Origin: Candidatus Aquidulcis sp.
GTDB taxonomy: Bacteria; Chloroflexota; Anaerolineae; UBA4142
DNA length: 44,631 nt
Assembly (NCBI GenBank): GCA_020723345.1
Contig: DYJA01000038.1
Span: forward strand, 13,137-57,767
Direction of reading: 5' to 3'
The position numbers and the translations under genes were made by a program. Of this stretch, positions 7,237 to 16,137 are shown piece after piece; positions within the stretch are counted from its first letter, which is position 1; the number at the start of each line of letters is the position of its first letter. A model generated the notes under the pieces. The model worked only from the letters and a program-made list of their open reading frames with translations, made no database searches and was not told the DNA's origin.

Positions 7237-7878
7237 TTACGCCAATTTGTGTTCCAGCGCGTAGCGCACCAAATCCGCGATGGTGTGAACATTCAATTTG
7301 CTCATCAAATTGGTGCGATGCCACTCGACGGTTTTGGTGCTGATGCCCAACGTCGCCGCGATTTGTGGGTTCGTCTGACCGGCGACAATGTACTTGAGAA
7401 TTTCACATTCGCGCGGCGTCAGCGCGTCGGGCGCGGCGGGCGCGTCCTCGCTCAGCGCGCGCCATTCCTCCACGACCGTCGTCGCAATCGATGGATACAA
7501 AAACGTCTCGCCGCGCGCGACCGCGCGAATTGCGGTTATCAAGTCCGTGCCCAAGCCGCGTTTGGAAACAATGCCTGCTGCGCCTGCTTGCAACAGCGGC
7601 AACACGTACTGGCGATCTTCGTGCTGCGTGAGAATCAGCACGCGCGTCGCGGGACATTGTTCGCGAATCACGCGCGTCGCTTCCAGCCCGTTCATCTTTG
7701 GCATCGCGATATCCATCAGCACGATGTCGGGTTGGAGATCGCCCGCGCGCGCGACGGCTTCTGCGCCATCTTGCGCTTCGCCGACGATTTCGACGTCGTC
7801 GTAGTAATTGAGCAGCGCGCGCAATCCTTCTCGCAAGATCGCGTGATCATCCGTTATCAGAATCCGTATTTTCGCCAT
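7237..7878 (-). CDS. NarL/FixJ-family response regulator
   Basis: A 213-residue two-component regulator: receiver domain (about 1-120) with acidic pocket Asp10/Asp11, phospho-acceptor Asp56 (IVLMDIAMP) and Thr in LILTQ, then a LuxR-type helix-turn-helix (LTPRECEILKYIVAGQTNPQIAATLGISTKTVEWHRTNLMSKL). It probably pairs with the HisKA_3 kinase directly upstream (8090-10021), which is the partner class of NarL regulators, though a 211-base palindromic element separates them. Target genes are unknown. A strong terminator follows at 7082-7119. Confidence 0.93.
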   Translation of the reverse strand: MAKIRILITDDHAILREGLRALLNYYDDVEIVGEAQDGAEAVARAGDLQPDIVLMDIAMPKMNGLEATRVIREQCPATRVLILTQHEDRQYVLPLLQAGAAGIVSKRGLGTDLITAIRAVARGETFLYPSIATTVVEEWRALSEDAPAAPDALTPRECEILKYIVAGQTNPQIAATLGISTKTVEWHRTNLMSKLNVHTIADLVRYALEHKLA

Positions 7879-7891
7879 ACATCAGTCCTCT

Positions 7892-8079
7892 TGTCATTTC
7901 GAGAGCACATACCGCGCGAAGGCACTCCGCACAGTGCGCTACGTGCCTCACTACAAACGCGCCTCGTTTGTAGTACGCGACGCAGCAAAGTTCGCGGAGT
8001 CGCGTTGTAGCGGATTTAGAAGGCACTCCGCACAGTGCGCTGCGTGCCTCACTACAAACGAACACACAATGGAAATGAC
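7892..8079. repeat. Composite palindromic element between kinase and regulator
   Basis: Bounded by GTCATTTC (7892-7899) and its reverse complement GAAATGAC (8072-8079). Inside are two 41-base direct repeats, 7919-7959 and 8020-8060, differing at one base (AAGGCACTCCGCACAGTGCG...), each containing the palindrome CGCACAGTGCG, plus a CAAACG/CGTTTG hairpin. Open frames within it are artefacts. It has the build of a miniature non-coding repeat unit. Confidence 0.8.
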
Positions 8080-8089
8080 ACTTGTGCCA

Positions 8090-10021
8090 TTACCCTTCTC
8101 GCGGAATTGGCACGCGCGCGGTAATCGTCGTTCCTTTGCCCGGCGCGGTTTCCAACTCAAACTCGCCGCCCAAAATCGCGACGCGTTCTTGCATCCCGCG
8201 CAAACCCAGGTTCTTGCCGTGCCAGTCGCTCGTCTGCAACATTTGCGGATCGAATCCTGCGCCATCGTCCGCGACTTGCAACATGACCCAATCGTTCTGA
8301 TACGTCAAGCGAACCGTCACCGTTGTCGCGCGCGCGTGGCGCGTGATATTCGTGATCGCTTCTTGCGCGATGCGAAAGAGCGCGGTCTCCACCGGCAGCG
8401 GCAAACGAATTTTCGAATCATCTTCCTGCAAACGAAACGCGATGCCGCGCGGTTCGAGCCGTTGCTCGCCGTACCACGCAATCGCCGGCACCAGTCCCAG
8501 ATCGTCGAGCAGCGTCGGACGCAGATCGGCGATGAGGCGATGGACGTTTTTGAGGATCGTCTCGCCGATCGACTTGCAACTTTGCAGATGCGTGTCGGCT
8601 TTCGGCGGATCGTTCGCGAGCGCCATGCGCACCGTGTCCAGCCCGATCATCAACGCCGACAAACCCTGGCTCGTTTCGTCGTGCAGTTCGCGCGCGATCC
8701 GTTTGCGTTCGTCTTCCTGCGCGGAAATGACGCGGTGCAGCAATTCGCCGCGCAGTTGCTCTTTGCGCTGTACCTCGGCGTAGAGCCGCGCGTTCTCGCG
8801 CGCCGCGGCTTCGTACGCCGCCGTACGTTCCTTGACGCGCGCGTCGAGATCGCGGTTCAACGCTTGAATTTCTTCCGTCGAATTTTTCAAGCGCACGCGC
8901 ATTTCGTCCAGCGAACGCGACAAGATGCCCAATTCGTCGGGACCGCGCACTTGAATCGGCGATTCCAGATCGCCGTGCGCGATCCGGCGCGTCGCGGCGG
9001 TCAACGCTTGCACGGGCGTGATCAAACTGCGCGACATTAAGTACGCGAGCACCAACGCGCCGACCAACACAATCACCATCAACGTAAAGATGCGCGTTTG
9101 CAGCAAATACGTCGAAGCGAAAACCTCTTCTTCGCTTTGCCGGACGGTAACGCCCCACGGCGCGCGATTCAGCGGCGCGAACGCGAGAACTTCGGGACTC
9201 GGTTCGGCGTTTTCGGCGGTCGTATGACAATCGTGGCACGCGGACACCGCTTGCCGATGATCGCGAATCAAGCCCGCCAACGTGTTGCCGTGATCGCTCT
9301 GACTGCCGACGCGTTCCGGGCGCGTGCTCGCCAAAATCGTCCCGCCGATGTCGCCCAAGTCCATATAGCCGGTTTTGCCCAAGCCAATCGGATCGGTGAA
9401 GGTGCGAATGTTCGGACTCGTCAAGTCGATGCTGATCACCAACGCGTAGATCACGCTGCCGGAGGAATCGCGAATTGGCACGGCGGCGAGCGGCGACGGA
9501 CCCAGTTCGCCGACGGGTTGCGCGTAACGCGAAACGGCGAACGGCTTGCCGTCGAGTGCCGCGCGCACCGGATCGATTTCGCCGAAAGCAAGCGGATCGG
9601 TCAACGGCGGCTGCGCGGCGACGGCTTGACCGGCGCGGTCGACTAAATAAACCTGCGTGGTAAAAAAATCGGTGCGCCGCCGCGCGTACACCAGCGATTC
9701 ATTCACGCGCGCAGCGTCGCGCCAATTGGGTTGGCTCGCGGCTTCGGCGAGACCGTTTTCGATATTCGCCAAAACGTAGTCGATGTGGCTCGCCGCCGTC
9801 TGCGCGAGAATCACGCGTTCCTGCATCGTCCGCTGGGTGTTCTCGCTCAGCGCGGCGGTTCCCAGGTAAGCGAAGAGCGCGATCAATAAAATCGTCGCGA
9901 GAAAGACGAGCGCGATCACTTTCGCGCCCAGACCGATTCGGAGGTGGCGACGATTCGGGCGCGCGGGTTGATTCGATTGAAGATCGCGCGGCGCATCGCC
10001 GCGTGTTTCGCGCGTTGGCAT
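8090..10021 (-). CDS. Membrane sensor histidine kinase with heme-c motif in its extracytoplasmic domain
   Basis: A 643-residue kinase: TM1 (about 30-55, VIALVFLATILLIALFAYLG), a large extracytoplasmic cache-like domain, TM2 (IFTLMVIVLVGALVLAYLMS), HAMP, a coiled coil, HisKA_3 with the phospho-acceptor His in RIARELHDETSQGLSALM, and HATPase_c with N, G1 and G2 features (AITNITRHA, DDGAGF, NLGLRGMQER). Residues 262-266 read CHDCH, a CxxCH c-type heme site, so the sensor may bind heme and detect redox state, O2, NO or a similar ligand. ATG 10021 is chosen because longer starts lie in or upstream of a hairpin and a good promoter (10101-10129); its ribosome site is weak. Likely partner: the NarL regulator at 7237-7878. 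Confidence 0.9.
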   Translation of the reverse strand: MPTRETRGDAPRDLQSNQPARPNRRHLRIGLGAKVIALVFLATILLIALFAYLGTAALSENTQRTMQERVILAQTAASHIDYVLANIENGLAEAASQPNWRDAARVNESLVYARRRTDFFTTQVYLVDRAGQAVAAQPPLTDPLAFGEIDPVRAALDGKPFAVSRYAQPVGELGPSPLAAVPIRDSSGSVIYALVISIDLTSPNIRTFTDPIGLGKTGYMDLGDIGGTILASTRPERVGSQSDHGNTLAGLIRDHRQAVSACHDCHTTAENAEPSPEVLAFAPLNRAPWGVTVRQSEEEVFASTYLLQTRIFTLMVIVLVGALVLAYLMSRSLITPVQALTAATRRIAHGDLESPIQVRGPDELGILSRSLDEMRVRLKNSTEEIQALNRDLDARVKERTAAYEAAARENARLYAEVQRKEQLRGELLHRVISAQEDERKRIARELHDETSQGLSALMIGLDTVRMALANDPPKADTHLQSCKSIGETILKNVHRLIADLRPTLLDDLGLVPAIAWYGEQRLEPRGIAFRLQEDDSKIRLPLPVETALFRIAQEAITNITRHARATTVTVRLTYQNDWVMLQVADDGAGFDPQMLQTSDWHGKNLGLRGMQERVAILGGEFELETAPGKGTTITARVPIPREG

Positions 10022-10038
10022 GTTTCTGCTTGTTCGAC

Positions 10039-10072
10039 AAAAACGGCTCATTCCGTCATGGAACGAGCCGTT
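10039..10072 (-). terminator. Rho-independent terminator in front of the heme-c kinase
   Basis: Minus strand GGAACGAGCCGTT-like arm (10072-10060) pairs with the arm at 10054-10042 (12 of 13 bp, loop of 5), followed by a T run. It may end the receiver-ParA gene upstream or work as an attenuator, since a good promoter lies before it. Confidence 0.65.
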
Positions 10073-10100
10073 CGTGACTCTCGGATCACTTTTCACTTTA

Positions 10101-10129
10101 ATTCTACTGCGCGAACGCGCAAGTGTCAA
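10101..10129 (-). promoter_or_regulatory. Sigma70-type promoter for the heme-c kinase
   Basis: Minus strand TTGACA (10129-10124), 17-bp spacer, TAGAAT (10106-10101). The transcript would contain the 10039-10072 terminator before the start codon at 10021. Confidence 0.6.
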
Positions 10130-10142
10130 ACGACATCATCGA

Positions 10143-11357
10143 CTATTTTTTCGCCTGGCGTTGCGCCACGCGCGCGGCGGTGCGTTGATAAAGCGCGCTC
10201 GGTTTGGCAGGTGGTTGCTTTTGATGGTCGGGCTTGCTCAGAAAGTACGCCAAGTCTTCGAACAGCGCGCCGAGCGCGGTCGGCTGCGTTTCCAAAATCG
10301 GCGGCGCGCCGCGATTGATCGCGTGGACGAACGCGTCGGGCGCGAAGGGGATGACCACGTCGATCATGCGTTGCAGCGCGTCTTCGATCTCTTTGCGCGC
10401 CAAGCCGCGCCGCTCGAACGTCCAGTTCAACACCAGGCGAATGATGTTGCGCGGATATTTCAGTGTGTCGAAAACGTCGAGCGCGCACGTCGCGGCGTGC
10501 AGCGACGCAACTTCGGGCGCGAGCACGAGCAGGATTTCGTCCGCGTTGTCCAAGCCCGCGAGCGTGGTCGCGCTGAAATCGTGCGGCAGATCGAGAACGA
10601 GATAGTGATAGCGTTCTTTCAACACGGTCAGGACGTGCGAAACTTTTTCGCCTGTGATCAATTCGGCTTGCTCGGGGCGATTGGGCGAAGCCAGCACGAA
10701 CGCGCCGCTCGCGTGCGGCAAGAAGACTTGTTCGATCAGCGCGGCGTCCATTTCGCCGACCGGCGCGCGCGAGAGATCGCCCCAAGTTTTGCGAAGCGGC
10801 AGATTCAACATCAACGCGCTTTGCCCGCTCGTCAGCACGAGATCAATCAAGCCGACGCCGCCGCCCCACATCTGGGCGAGTCCCGTCGCGAGATTTGCGG
10901 CGATGGTCGACGTGCCGATGCCGCCGCGCAGCGAAAAGACCGCGATCGTTTTACCCTTGATCTTTTGGCTCTCGCCGGGCAGCGCGGTCACACGGCGGAG
11001 CAAGACGCGGATGCGCGCTTGCAGTTCCGTCGGCTCGAAGGGCTTGGTCATGTAATCGTCCGCCCCGGCTTCAAAGCCCTTGATCTTTTCCTGCACCGTA
11101 TCGTGACTGGTGAGGATCATGATCGGCAGTTGGGCGGTGCTCGTTTTCTGGCGCAATTGCCGGGTCAGTTCATAGCCATTCATCCCCGGCATTTCTACAT
11201 CCGAAACGATCAATTCCGGCAAAACTTCATCGGCGCGATTGAGCGCTTCGGGTCCGTTCGACGCGGTAAAGACATCGTATCCGGCTTGCTTGAGCGTGGC
11301 TTGAACCAGTTTCAGATTGACCGGATCGTCGTCGACCGCTAAAATTCGCGTTGCCAT
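10143..11357 (-). CDS. Receiver domain fused to CpaE/ParA-like ATPase
   Basis: A 404-residue protein. Residues 1-120 are a response-regulator receiver (acidic triad Asp9-11, phospho-acceptor Asp53 in IVSDVEMPGMNG, Lys in KPFEP). Residues about 135-375 are a MinD/ParA-type ATPase with the deviant P-loop FSLRGGIGTSTIAANLA, in which the usual GKT is replaced by GTST, as in CpaE proteins that position type IV/Tad pilus machinery. A Lys/Ala/Gln-rich tail follows. No pilus genes are in the window, so the target is open. ATG 11357 has GAGGGA upstream; it starts nine bases after the HD-GYP gene, so the two are probably co-transcribed. Confidence 0.9.
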   Translation of the reverse strand: MATRILAVDDDPVNLKLVQATLKQAGYDVFTASNGPEALNRADEVLPELIVSDVEMPGMNGYELTRQLRQKTSTAQLPIMILTSHDTVQEKIKGFEAGADDYMTKPFEPTELQARIRVLLRRVTALPGESQKIKGKTIAVFSLRGGIGTSTIAANLATGLAQMWGGGVGLIDLVLTSGQSALMLNLPLRKTWGDLSRAPVGEMDAALIEQVFLPHASGAFVLASPNRPEQAELITGEKVSHVLTVLKERYHYLVLDLPHDFSATTLAGLDNADEILLVLAPEVASLHAATCALDVFDTLKYPRNIIRLVLNWTFERRGLARKEIEDALQRMIDVVIPFAPDAFVHAINRGAPPILETQPTALGALFEDLAYFLSKPDHQKQPPAKPSALYQRTAARVAQRQAKK

Positions 11358-11366
11358 TGTTTTCCC

Positions 11367-14300
11367 TCACGATTCATTTTCGATTATCTTGAGAAATACA
11401 CTTACAACTTGGGGATCGAATGCCTTGCCGGATTGTTCGCGCAAGTGCGCCATGGCGCGCGCCGCGTCCCAGGCAGGCGAGTACGCGCGAGCCATCCGCA
11501 CCGCGTGCCAGCAGTCTACGACGGCGAACGCGCGCGCGGCAAGCGGGATCGCTTCGCCTTGCAGACCGCACGGATAACCCGAACCATCCCATTTTTCGTG
11601 ATGGCAGTATGGAATGTCGAGCGCGGGTTTCAAGAATTCGATCTGGGCGAGCAATTCGCGCGAGTAGACCGGGTGCTGCCGGACGATTGCGAATTCGGAC
11701 TCGGTCAGGGCACCGGGCTTGAACAAAATATTGTCGGGCACACCGATATTGCCGATGTCGTGTAACAGCGCGCCGCGCCGCACGTGTACCAAATCGGCTT
11801 CGCCGATGCCGAGCGCGCGCGCCAGCCGCACCGTCTCTTCGGCGACCTGACGAATGTGTCCGTCGGTTTCGCGTCCGCGCAGTTCGAGCGCGCGCGCCCA
11901 ACTTTCGATCATCGCTTCGGCGGCGAGCGAGAGTTCCAGGTTCGAGCGCTGCAACTCGTCGAAGAGCGTCACGCTGTCAATCGCAATCGCGGTTTGCAGC
12001 GCGAGGGCTTCGATAAAGTCCTGCCATTCCTCCGTCGCCGCGAGTGGACGGCGCAGGAAAATTTCCAGGACGCCTTTGAGTTGTCCTTTGGCGATCAGCG
12101 GCGCGCCCAAATAAGCCACAAATCCTTCGCGCGTTAGCATCGCCGCGCGCGCCGAACTATCCGGCGCGCGCCGCAAGTCTGGCGTATGCGCCACGCGGCG
12201 TTCGAACGCGACTTGACCGGCATATCCTTCACCCAAGCGGCAAGTTAGATGTTCCATTGCGCGCGTCGTAAACCCGTGCCCTTCGGCATACTTGAGAGAT
12301 TGGGTGCGTGGATTGAACAGCCACACGTCGGCGGCGTCGGCGTGCAGATACGTGACCACTTGATCGAGGAGGACGCGGAGCGTGAGCCGCAGATCGAGAC
12401 TGGCGGTGATCGCTTGATCGACGGCGCGCAGCGCGGTCAGACGCCGGACGTTTTGTTGGGCTTGTTCGAACAGATGCACGGTCTGTTCGTACAGCGCAGC
12501 GCGATGGAGCGCATTCGCCGCGATGTCGGCGAGCGCGATTAGGATGTGTAACTCGGCGTCGCCAATGGGAGCGTCTCGCCCGACAAAGAGCGCGCCGACG
12601 GTTTCCTTCTGCGCGATCAGAGGAACGCCGACAACTGCGGTTGGTTGACCCAGCTCGGGAGTGCGAACGAGCAGCGTGTCATTTGCCGCGTCGTTGCTGA
12701 TGTAGGGTTGTCCGGTGGCGATGACCCGCCCGGAGATACTCTGGCCGGGGGGAAATCGCTGACCGGTGGCTTGCGTCAATCGGCCGCGTCCCAATTCGAC
12801 GACGGTCTCGCTGGTGGCTGGATCGCGCGTGCAAAAATCAGCGCCGGGCGCATCCAACAAATACATCACTTGATCGAGAATGATCGGCAGCATCTCGGCG
12901 CGTGTAGTTGCCGCGCGCAGCGAAGTCGCCATCGTCGCGATGGCTTGGAGTTCGCGCTCGCGTTGTTTTTGCGCGGTCATGTCGTGAAAAATGCCTTGCG
13001 CGATGCGTTCCCCGGCGTACTCAATCATGCTCCCAGAAATTTCAACCGGGACGGTCTTGCCGTCTTGGCGCAAGAGCAGCCCATCGCGCAGGATACCCGA
13101 ACCAGTCTTGACGGTCGCGTTGAATGCGGTCAGCGCGCGCGGTAATTCGGCGGGCGAGAAAAATTGCTCAACGCGCATGCCGATAAATTGCGCTTTGGAG
13201 TAGCCAAAGAGTTCTTCGGCTTTGCGATTCGCGTCGATCAACGTGCCGTGAAGATCCGCGATCAGGATCGCGTCGCTCGCGTTGTCCATCAGCGCGCGGT
13301 ATTTTTCTTCGGACTGGACGACCGCGGCAGTGCGCTCCTCGACGCGTTGTTCCAGCGTTTGGGCGTATTCGCGCAATTGATTTTCTTTTTCGACGAGCGT
13401 ATCCGCCATCGCGTCGAACGCGCTTGCCAGTTGCCCGATTTCATCGCGTTGATTCAAGCGGGCGCGACGCGACATATCCCCGGCGGCGAGCGCGTTCGCC
13501 GCGTCGGCGACGACGCGGATGGGGCGCGCGACGCGGTACGCCACGAGCAGCAAGAGAAGAACTGCCGCCAGTTCCACCCCGATTGTGATCGTCCGCGTTC
13601 GATTGGCTTGGTCGCTTGCCACGGCAAAGATTTTGGCTTCGGGAGTGAAAATGCCATACAACCAGCGTTGGTTAGTGAGCGGAACGAGCGTAACCTGAAA
13701 TCTCACGCCGGTGTCGTCAGTGACGACCAGGTGAGGGTCGCTCGTTGGGTCATATAGCAGCGACTTGCCACGCTGAACCAACTCTTCCAAAGTATCGGCG
13801 TGGCTCAACAATTCGCGCGTCGCGGGTCCATAGCGCTCATCGAACATCAACGCGTTCCGGACATCGGTGGCGAGGGGCGCGAGCGGAGTGAACTGCAAAT
13901 CCGGGCGCGTGCCGTGCGCTAGACGGATGCCGAGATCGTTCCACAACACGCCGATGGCATCGCGTCCGGCGTAATTGGTGTCCCCGACAATCGCCTGTTC
14001 CAACGAGGTCATGGTGATCCGACTGAGAACTACGCCCTCAATCGCGCCTTGCGGATCGCGGATGGGAGCGGAAAAATATAGAAAGACTTGCCGGTCCTCC
14101 GGATCATAGCGAGGTTCGTCCAACGAAACGCGCCCGGCAATCGCATTGCGAAAAGCGGGCAGGGTGAGACAATTGTGTCCCACTTTGTCCTGGATTGTCG
14201 AAGTCAGCTCGGTGCCGGTTTGATCCACGATGCCCAAGTAGTTGTAGCGGTACGTATCGCTCGTCTGACGCAATTCTTGCTCAACCACTGCGCGCAACGT

Positions 14301-14588
14301 CGTGTTGGTCGGCACGCGCGCAAATGCCACCGTATTCGGCGCGCGGGCGAGCAGATCGGTGTGCGCGAGCGCGTGGGCGAGTGTGTCGTCGAGCACTTGG
14401 GCGGTCCCGCGCGCGCGCTGCAAATCTTGGGCGCGCGTTGCCGTCACGAGTTCCGCTTGGGCGGCTGCATCGCCAAACCAGCCAAAAAGTCCAATGGTGA
14501 CGACGAGCAGCGCGATGAGCGGAATCGCGATTTGAATAGCAAACGGCAAATTACGCCAGGGAAATACTTTGATAGGCGTTCGCAACAT
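11367..14588 (-). CDS. Multidomain sensor: extracytoplasmic cache-HAMP-PAS-GAF-GAF-HD-GYP
   Basis: A 1073-residue membrane sensor. TM1 (FAIQIAIPLIALLVVTIGLFGWFG), extracytoplasmic cache-like domain, TM2 (TITIGVELAAVLLLLLVAYRV), HAMP, coiled coil, PAS (YRALMDNASDAILIADLHGTLIDANR), two GAF domains, and a C-terminal HD-GYP phosphodiesterase domain with HDIGNIGVPDN and HHEKWDGSGYP. HD-GYP proteins hydrolyse cyclic di-GMP (some act on cGAMP). In the late motif the usual VVDxxDAL is VVDCWHAV, so one conserved acidic residue is His here; activity may differ. ATG 14588 is chosen because an extended -10 box (TGATATAAT) lies just upstream and longer starts would sit before it. Cotranscribed with the receiver-ParA gene. 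Confidence 0.9.
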   Translation of the reverse strand: MLRTPIKVFPWRNLPFAIQIAIPLIALLVVTIGLFGWFGDAAAQAELVTATRAQDLQRARGTAQVLDDTLAHALAHTDLLARAPNTVAFARVPTNTTLRAVVEQELRQTSDTYRYNYLGIVDQTGTELTSTIQDKVGHNCLTLPAFRNAIAGRVSLDEPRYDPEDRQVFLYFSAPIRDPQGAIEGVVLSRITMTSLEQAIVGDTNYAGRDAIGVLWNDLGIRLAHGTRPDLQFTPLAPLATDVRNALMFDERYGPATRELLSHADTLEELVQRGKSLLYDPTSDPHLVVTDDTGVRFQVTLVPLTNQRWLYGIFTPEAKIFAVASDQANRTRTITIGVELAAVLLLLLVAYRVARPIRVVADAANALAAGDMSRRARLNQRDEIGQLASAFDAMADTLVEKENQLREYAQTLEQRVEERTAAVVQSEEKYRALMDNASDAILIADLHGTLIDANRKAEELFGYSKAQFIGMRVEQFFSPAELPRALTAFNATVKTGSGILRDGLLLRQDGKTVPVEISGSMIEYAGERIAQGIFHDMTAQKQRERELQAIATMATSLRAATTRAEMLPIILDQVMYLLDAPGADFCTRDPATSETVVELGRGRLTQATGQRFPPGQSISGRVIATGQPYISNDAANDTLLVRTPELGQPTAVVGVPLIAQKETVGALFVGRDAPIGDAELHILIALADIAANALHRAALYEQTVHLFEQAQQNVRRLTALRAVDQAITASLDLRLTLRVLLDQVVTYLHADAADVWLFNPRTQSLKYAEGHGFTTRAMEHLTCRLGEGYAGQVAFERRVAHTPDLRRAPDSSARAAMLTREGFVAYLGAPLIAKGQLKGVLEIFLRRPLAATEEWQDFIEALALQTAIAIDSVTLFDELQRSNLELSLAAEAMIESWARALELRGRETDGHIRQVAEETVRLARALGIGEADLVHVRRGALLHDIGNIGVPDNILFKPGALTESEFAIVRQHPVYSRELLAQIEFLKPALDIPYCHHEKWDGSGYPCGLQGEAIPLAARAFAVVDCWHAVRMARAYSPAWDAARAMAHLREQSGKAFDPQVVSVFLKIIENES

Positions 14589-14607
14589 ATCTAATCTTTC
14601 TAATGCT

Positions 14608-14616
14608 ATTATATCA
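14608..14616 (-). promoter_or_regulatory. Extended -10 promoter for the HD-GYP sensor gene
   Basis: Minus strand TGATATAAT (14616-14608), a TGnTATAAT extended -10, 20 bases upstream of ATG 14588. No clear -35. Confidence 0.5.
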
Positions 14617-14657
14617 CCAATTCTTGTGGATTGCGCTAGAGAATATATCCTAACGCG

Positions 14658-14686
14658 TTGACAACCCGCGCCATTCACGCTACAAT
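14658..14686 (+). promoter_or_regulatory. Sigma70-type promoter for the C69 hydrolase-amidase pair
   Basis: TTGACA (14658-14663), 17-bp spacer, TACAAT (14681-14686). A leader of about 105 bases follows before ATG 14798; nothing else recognised in it. Confidence 0.7.
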
Positions 14687-14797
14687 GTGTGCGATGTTGG
14701 CGACGCTGCCAGCGTGCTGGTGCGTTACTTGCGCCTGTCTCGTCGCGATGGATCATCGTGGGGATGGGCGTTTCTGTTTTAGTGAGGAGGCAACTCG

Positions 14798-16129
14798 ATG
14801 TGTGATACTATCGTCGCGCTGGGCAGCGTTACCGCCGATGGCGCGACGCTCTTTGCAAAAAATTCCGACCGCGAGCCGAACGAAGCGCATCACATCGTTC
14901 GCATTCCTGCCGCGCGGCACGCGCCCGGCGCGCGGGTGAAATGCACGTACATCGAAATTCCGCAGAGCGAACAGACGTACGAGGTTTTGCTCTGCAAGCC
15001 GTTTTGGATTTGGGGCGCGGAGATGGGCGCGAACGAACATGGCGTCACGATTGGCAACGAAGCCGTGTTCACGAAAACCCCCTACGACAAAAAGCCCGGC
15101 TTGATCGGCATGGATTTCCTGCGTCTCGCGCTTGAACGCGCGAGCACTGCGCGCGCCGCGCTCGATGTGATTACGGATCTGCTCGCGCGGTACGGGCAGG
15201 GCGGCAATTGCGGTTTTGAGCACGCGACGTACTACCACAACAGTTTCATCATCGCCGATCCGCGCGAAGCGTGGGTGCTGGAAACCGCCGACAAACATTG
15301 GGCAGCCGAACGCGTACGCGGCATCCGCTCGATTTCTAACGGCATCACGATTGGCAATCAGTGGGATCTCGCATCGCCCGATCTCGTCACGTACGCGATT
15401 GAACGTGGCTGGTGTACAAGCCGCGACGACTTTCACTTTGCGCGTTGTTATTCCGATCCGCTCTTCACGCGCTTTAGCCGCTGCGCCGAACGCCAACGTC
15501 GCACGACCGACGCGCTTGCCGCGCCGCGCGGTAAGATCACCGTGGAGACAATGACGCGCGCGCTGCGCGATCACACCGCGGATACGAATTGGTCGCCCGC
15601 GCACGGACTCGCGACGTTTGACGTTTGCGCGCACGCCGGTTTCGGTCCGATTCGCGCGACACAGACGACCGGTTCGTTGGTCTCGCACCTCGCGTCGGAC
15701 GCGCAGACCCATTTCGTCACCGCGACTGCCGCGCCGTGTACGAGCATTTTCAAGCCGGTGTGGCTCGGCGGCGATTTGCCGAATACCGGCTCGACTCCCG
15801 CCGGTGAGTACGACGCGGCATCGCTGTTCTGGCGACACGAAGCACTGCACCGCGTGACTCTGCGCGATTACGCGATTGCGCGCGCGCATTATCGTGACGA
15901 GCGTGATGCGCTCGAACAAGGTTTCATTGCGGGCGCGCTCGCGCAGCGCAGCAAATCGGCGAACGAGCGCGGTGCGTTTTCCGCGCGTTGTTTCGCGCAA
16001 GCCGATGCGGCTGAAACGCTTTGGCTAGGGCGTGTCCAAGACCACGTTCCAAAATCATATCCGGGGTGGTTGTACGGGCGCGCGTGGCGCGCGTGGGATC
16101 GCGCGGCGCGAATGAAAAGGGAAATGTAG
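14798..16129 (+). CDS. Peptidase C69/secernin-family N-terminal-nucleophile hydrolase
   Basis: A 443-residue protein starting MCDTIVALGSVTADGATLFAKNSDREPNE, the hallmark of secernin/C69 (dipeptidase A-like) enzymes. After Met removal, Cys2 is the predicted Ntn nucleophile; NSDR and NEA are conserved. Other family-like blocks are WGAEMGANEHGVTIGNEAVFTK, the acidic/Asn core NCGFEH and a C-terminal CTSIFKPVW. The role is probably hydrolysis of a dipeptide or other amide; the substrate is unknown. ATG is preceded by GAGGAGGC. Eight bases downstream begins an amidase gene, so the two may process related amide substrates. Cytoplasmic: no signal peptide. Confidence 0.9.
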   Translation: MCDTIVALGSVTADGATLFAKNSDREPNEAHHIVRIPAARHAPGARVKCTYIEIPQSEQTYEVLLCKPFWIWGAEMGANEHGVTIGNEAVFTKTPYDKKPGLIGMDFLRLALERASTARAALDVITDLLARYGQGGNCGFEHATYYHNSFIIADPREAWVLETADKHWAAERVRGIRSISNGITIGNQWDLASPDLVTYAIERGWCTSRDDFHFARCYSDPLFTRFSRCAERQRRTTDALAAPRGKITVETMTRALRDHTADTNWSPAHGLATFDVCAHAGFGPIRATQTTGSLVSHLASDAQTHFVTATAAPCTSIFKPVWLGGDLPNTGSTPAGEYDAASLFWRHEALHRVTLRDYAIARAHYRDERDALEQGFIAGALAQRSKSANERGAFSARCFAQADAAETLWLGRVQDHVPKSYPGWLYGRAWRAWDRAARMKREM

Positions 16130-16137
16130 GAGGGAGA

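Noticed and set aside
7847-8265. Short open frames across the kinase-regulator gap
   Set aside because: They are made of the direct and inverted repeats at 7892-8079 and lack ribosome sites and conserved residues.
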